NCBI GenBank assembly: GCA_028716025.1 | Contig: JAQUQP010000109.1 | Location: 1 to 6,539 of the forward strand | From: a bacterium | GTDB lineage: Bacteria > UBA6262 | Length of the DNA: 6,539 nucleotides | Direction of reading: 5' to 3' | Shown here: piece after piece, positions 5,463 through 6,539 of the stretch | Layout of the letters: every line of letters starts with the position of its first letter | Position numbering within the stretch: the stretch's first letter is position 1 | Made by a program: the position numbers and the translations under genes | Notes under the pieces: generated by a model | The model's input: the letters and a program-made list of their open reading frames with translations, nothing else | What the model was told of the DNA's origin: nothing | The model's database searches: none

Positions 5463-6539
5463 TTATTTAGTTGCTTGTTTGGGTAATCCGGCCAAAGCCG
5501 CCTTATAAACCTCAGAATTAGGATTCAAAATCCCTGCTTGCCGGAACGACTTCTCTGCTTCCGCGGTCTGGCCGGTTTCTAACAGCGAGAGCCCTAACAT
5601 ATAAAATATCTCATCATAACCAAAATTAAGCTCGATCGCGCGGGTATAAGCAGCCACGGCTTTACTCTTCTCTCCCAGACGATAATATATACCTCCCAGA
5701 TCATAAGCGACCTCGGTGTTCCAGGGGAACAATTGCAAAGACCGCGTCATCTCTTGCTCACCCATATACAGTAAAGAACTTTTCTGTTGTTGCTCCGCCA
5801 CTGGCGTTCTCTCGCTGAGCACAAAGTAATTTATACCGGTAAAATGACACACTTCAGCCTGTAACCGGCGCACATTCAAGCCAATGACCAGTAATATTAC
5901 AGGGATAAGTATTGCTGCTCCCAACCGCCAGAGGTCTGAGCCGGCAGGTTTGGCCGGACTGACTGACGGATCTAAGCCGGCAATAAGTCCAACCAAGCAC
6001 CAAAAAACCATAGCTGGAGCAATAATATGGAAAGAAACATTAAAAAAACTGTCCGCCATCATACCGATCAGACCAGAGAAAAGACCCAGGACAATGAATT
6101 GTTGTTCACGGCTGATCTTACTTTTCAGCAGCTTTTTGATCTGCCTCGTAAGCAAAGAGACAAAATACAAGCCCAACAAAATCCCCAGCACACCTAACTC
6201 GGCAGCAATATGTAAAACTTCGTTATGGGCGTGATTCGCGTGGGTTTTGTAAGAAGCATAAGCAGGATTCTTTAGGTAAGAAGATTGGTAATACGGATAA
6301 AAAAGCTCAAACAAGCCCCATCCTTGCCCGGTCAAAGGATGCTGATAGAACATTTCCAGTGAACAGCACCAAATAAGAAAACGCTGCTGCAGAGAAGTGC
6401 CTAGAGCCTGTGGTTTGACAACACCTTCCAACCTGGAACGCAATAGATCCTTCTGGCCGGAAAAATACACAATGGAACCAGCCAGTAGTCCCAATACCAA
6501 CACCGAGATACAGATCACTTTAATTTCGCGGCGGTATCT
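5463..6539 (-). CDS. O-antigen ligase/polymerase-type (Wzy_C) membrane protein with C-terminal TPRs, 5' end missing
   Basis: C-terminal 358 residues of a gene whose start lies beyond the right edge; the frame is open from 6539, and the GTG at 6518 is internal. Numbering from the first visible codon, a hydrophobic segment (about 10-27) leads to a loop with LQQRFLIW (Arg53), HPLTGQGWG (67-75) and NHAHNE (102-107). The conserved Arg and the His-x-His-Asn are typical of the Wzy_C/WaaL superfamily, which moves undecaprenyl-linked glycan onto an acceptor or polymerises it outside the membrane. Further membrane segments lie near 109-131, 147-168, 170-189 and 204-222. The tail holds two TPR repeats (about 275-308 and 309-342), probably outside the membrane, a common fusion in this family. 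It ends at a TAA with no obvious terminator, 59 bases before galT. Surface polysaccharide, glycoprotein or teichoic-type glycan could be the substrate; sequence alone cannot tell ligase from polymerase. Confidence 0.88.
   Translation of the reverse strand, partial: RYRREIKVICISVLVLGLLAGSIVYFSGQKDLLRSRLEGVVKPQALGTSLQQRFLIWCCSLEMFYQHPLTGQGWGLFELFYPYYQSSYLKNPAYASYKTHANHAHNEVLHIAAELGVLGILLGLYFVSLLTRQIKKLLKSKISREQQFIVLGLFSGLIGMMADSFFNVSFHIIAPAMVFWCLVGLIAGLDPSVSPAKPAGSDLWRLGAAILIPVILLVIGLNVRRLQAEVCHFTGINYFVLSERTPVAEQQQKSSLLYMGEQEMTRSLQLFPWNTEVAYDLGGIYYRLGEKSKAVAAYTRAIELNFGYDEIFYMLGLSLLETGQTAEAEKSFRQAGILNPNSEVYKAALAGLPKQATK

Noticed and set aside
5884..6234. Plus-strand open frame of 116 codons.
   Set aside because: It is antisense to membrane segments and the loop of the ligase gene, whose own frame shows Wzy_C motifs; low-complexity composition without a recognisable domain.
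6516..6518. GTG as the start codon of the ligase gene.
   Set aside because: The frame stays open upstream to the window edge and the visible part lacks the many N-terminal membrane segments expected of the family, so this GTG is an internal valine.

Overview
The window holds five genes, all read from the minus strand, so transcription runs from right to left. In that order they are: the 3' part of an O-antigen ligase/polymerase-type membrane protein with C-terminal TPR repeats (off the right edge), galT (hexose-1-phosphate uridylyltransferase), glgA (glycogen/starch synthase), a 637-residue multi-spanning DUF5693-type protein, and csaB (polysaccharide pyruvyl transferase, off the left edge). 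Coding density is very high. The only gap over 20 bases is the 59 bases between the ligase stop and galT, and it contains a good sigma-70-type promoter. No rRNA, tRNA, CRISPR array, insertion sequence or long repeat was seen.

Layout. (1) 6539-5463: end of the ligase/TPR gene. (2) 5462-5404: spacer with a TTGACA/TATCAT promoter, a 15-base palindrome over the predicted transcription start, and the galT ribosome binding site. (3) 5403-1: galT, glgA, the DUF5693-type gene and csaB, with junctions of +14, 0 and -16 bases. They look like one operon with coupled translation. The last two genes both begin with TTG. csaB is easily missed because of its TTG start and its truncation at the window edge, but its reading frame is open over 343 codons and carries the hallmark motifs of the family.

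How the genes may work together. GalT and GlgA belong to nucleotide-sugar and alpha-glucan metabolism. The DUF5693-type protein and CsaB are, from what is known of the family, a recurrent pair in cell-wall or S-layer polysaccharide gene sets. CsaB adds ketal pyruvate to a wall polysaccharide so that SLH-domain proteins can bind it. The ligase/TPR gene upstream also fits envelope polysaccharide assembly. The window therefore joins a central carbon storage pair to a surface glycan pair under one apparent promoter.

Organism. A bacterium with mid-range GC (estimated by eye, mid-40s percent), standard code, strong Shine-Dalgarno sites and frequent TTG starts. The DUF5693-csaB pair points to the Firmicutes (Clostridia/Negativicutes) or an uncultured lineage with similar envelope genes, such as Margulisbacteria/WOR-1. 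The assignment is tentative. The content is mostly of known families, and the least understood protein is the DUF5693-type membrane protein.
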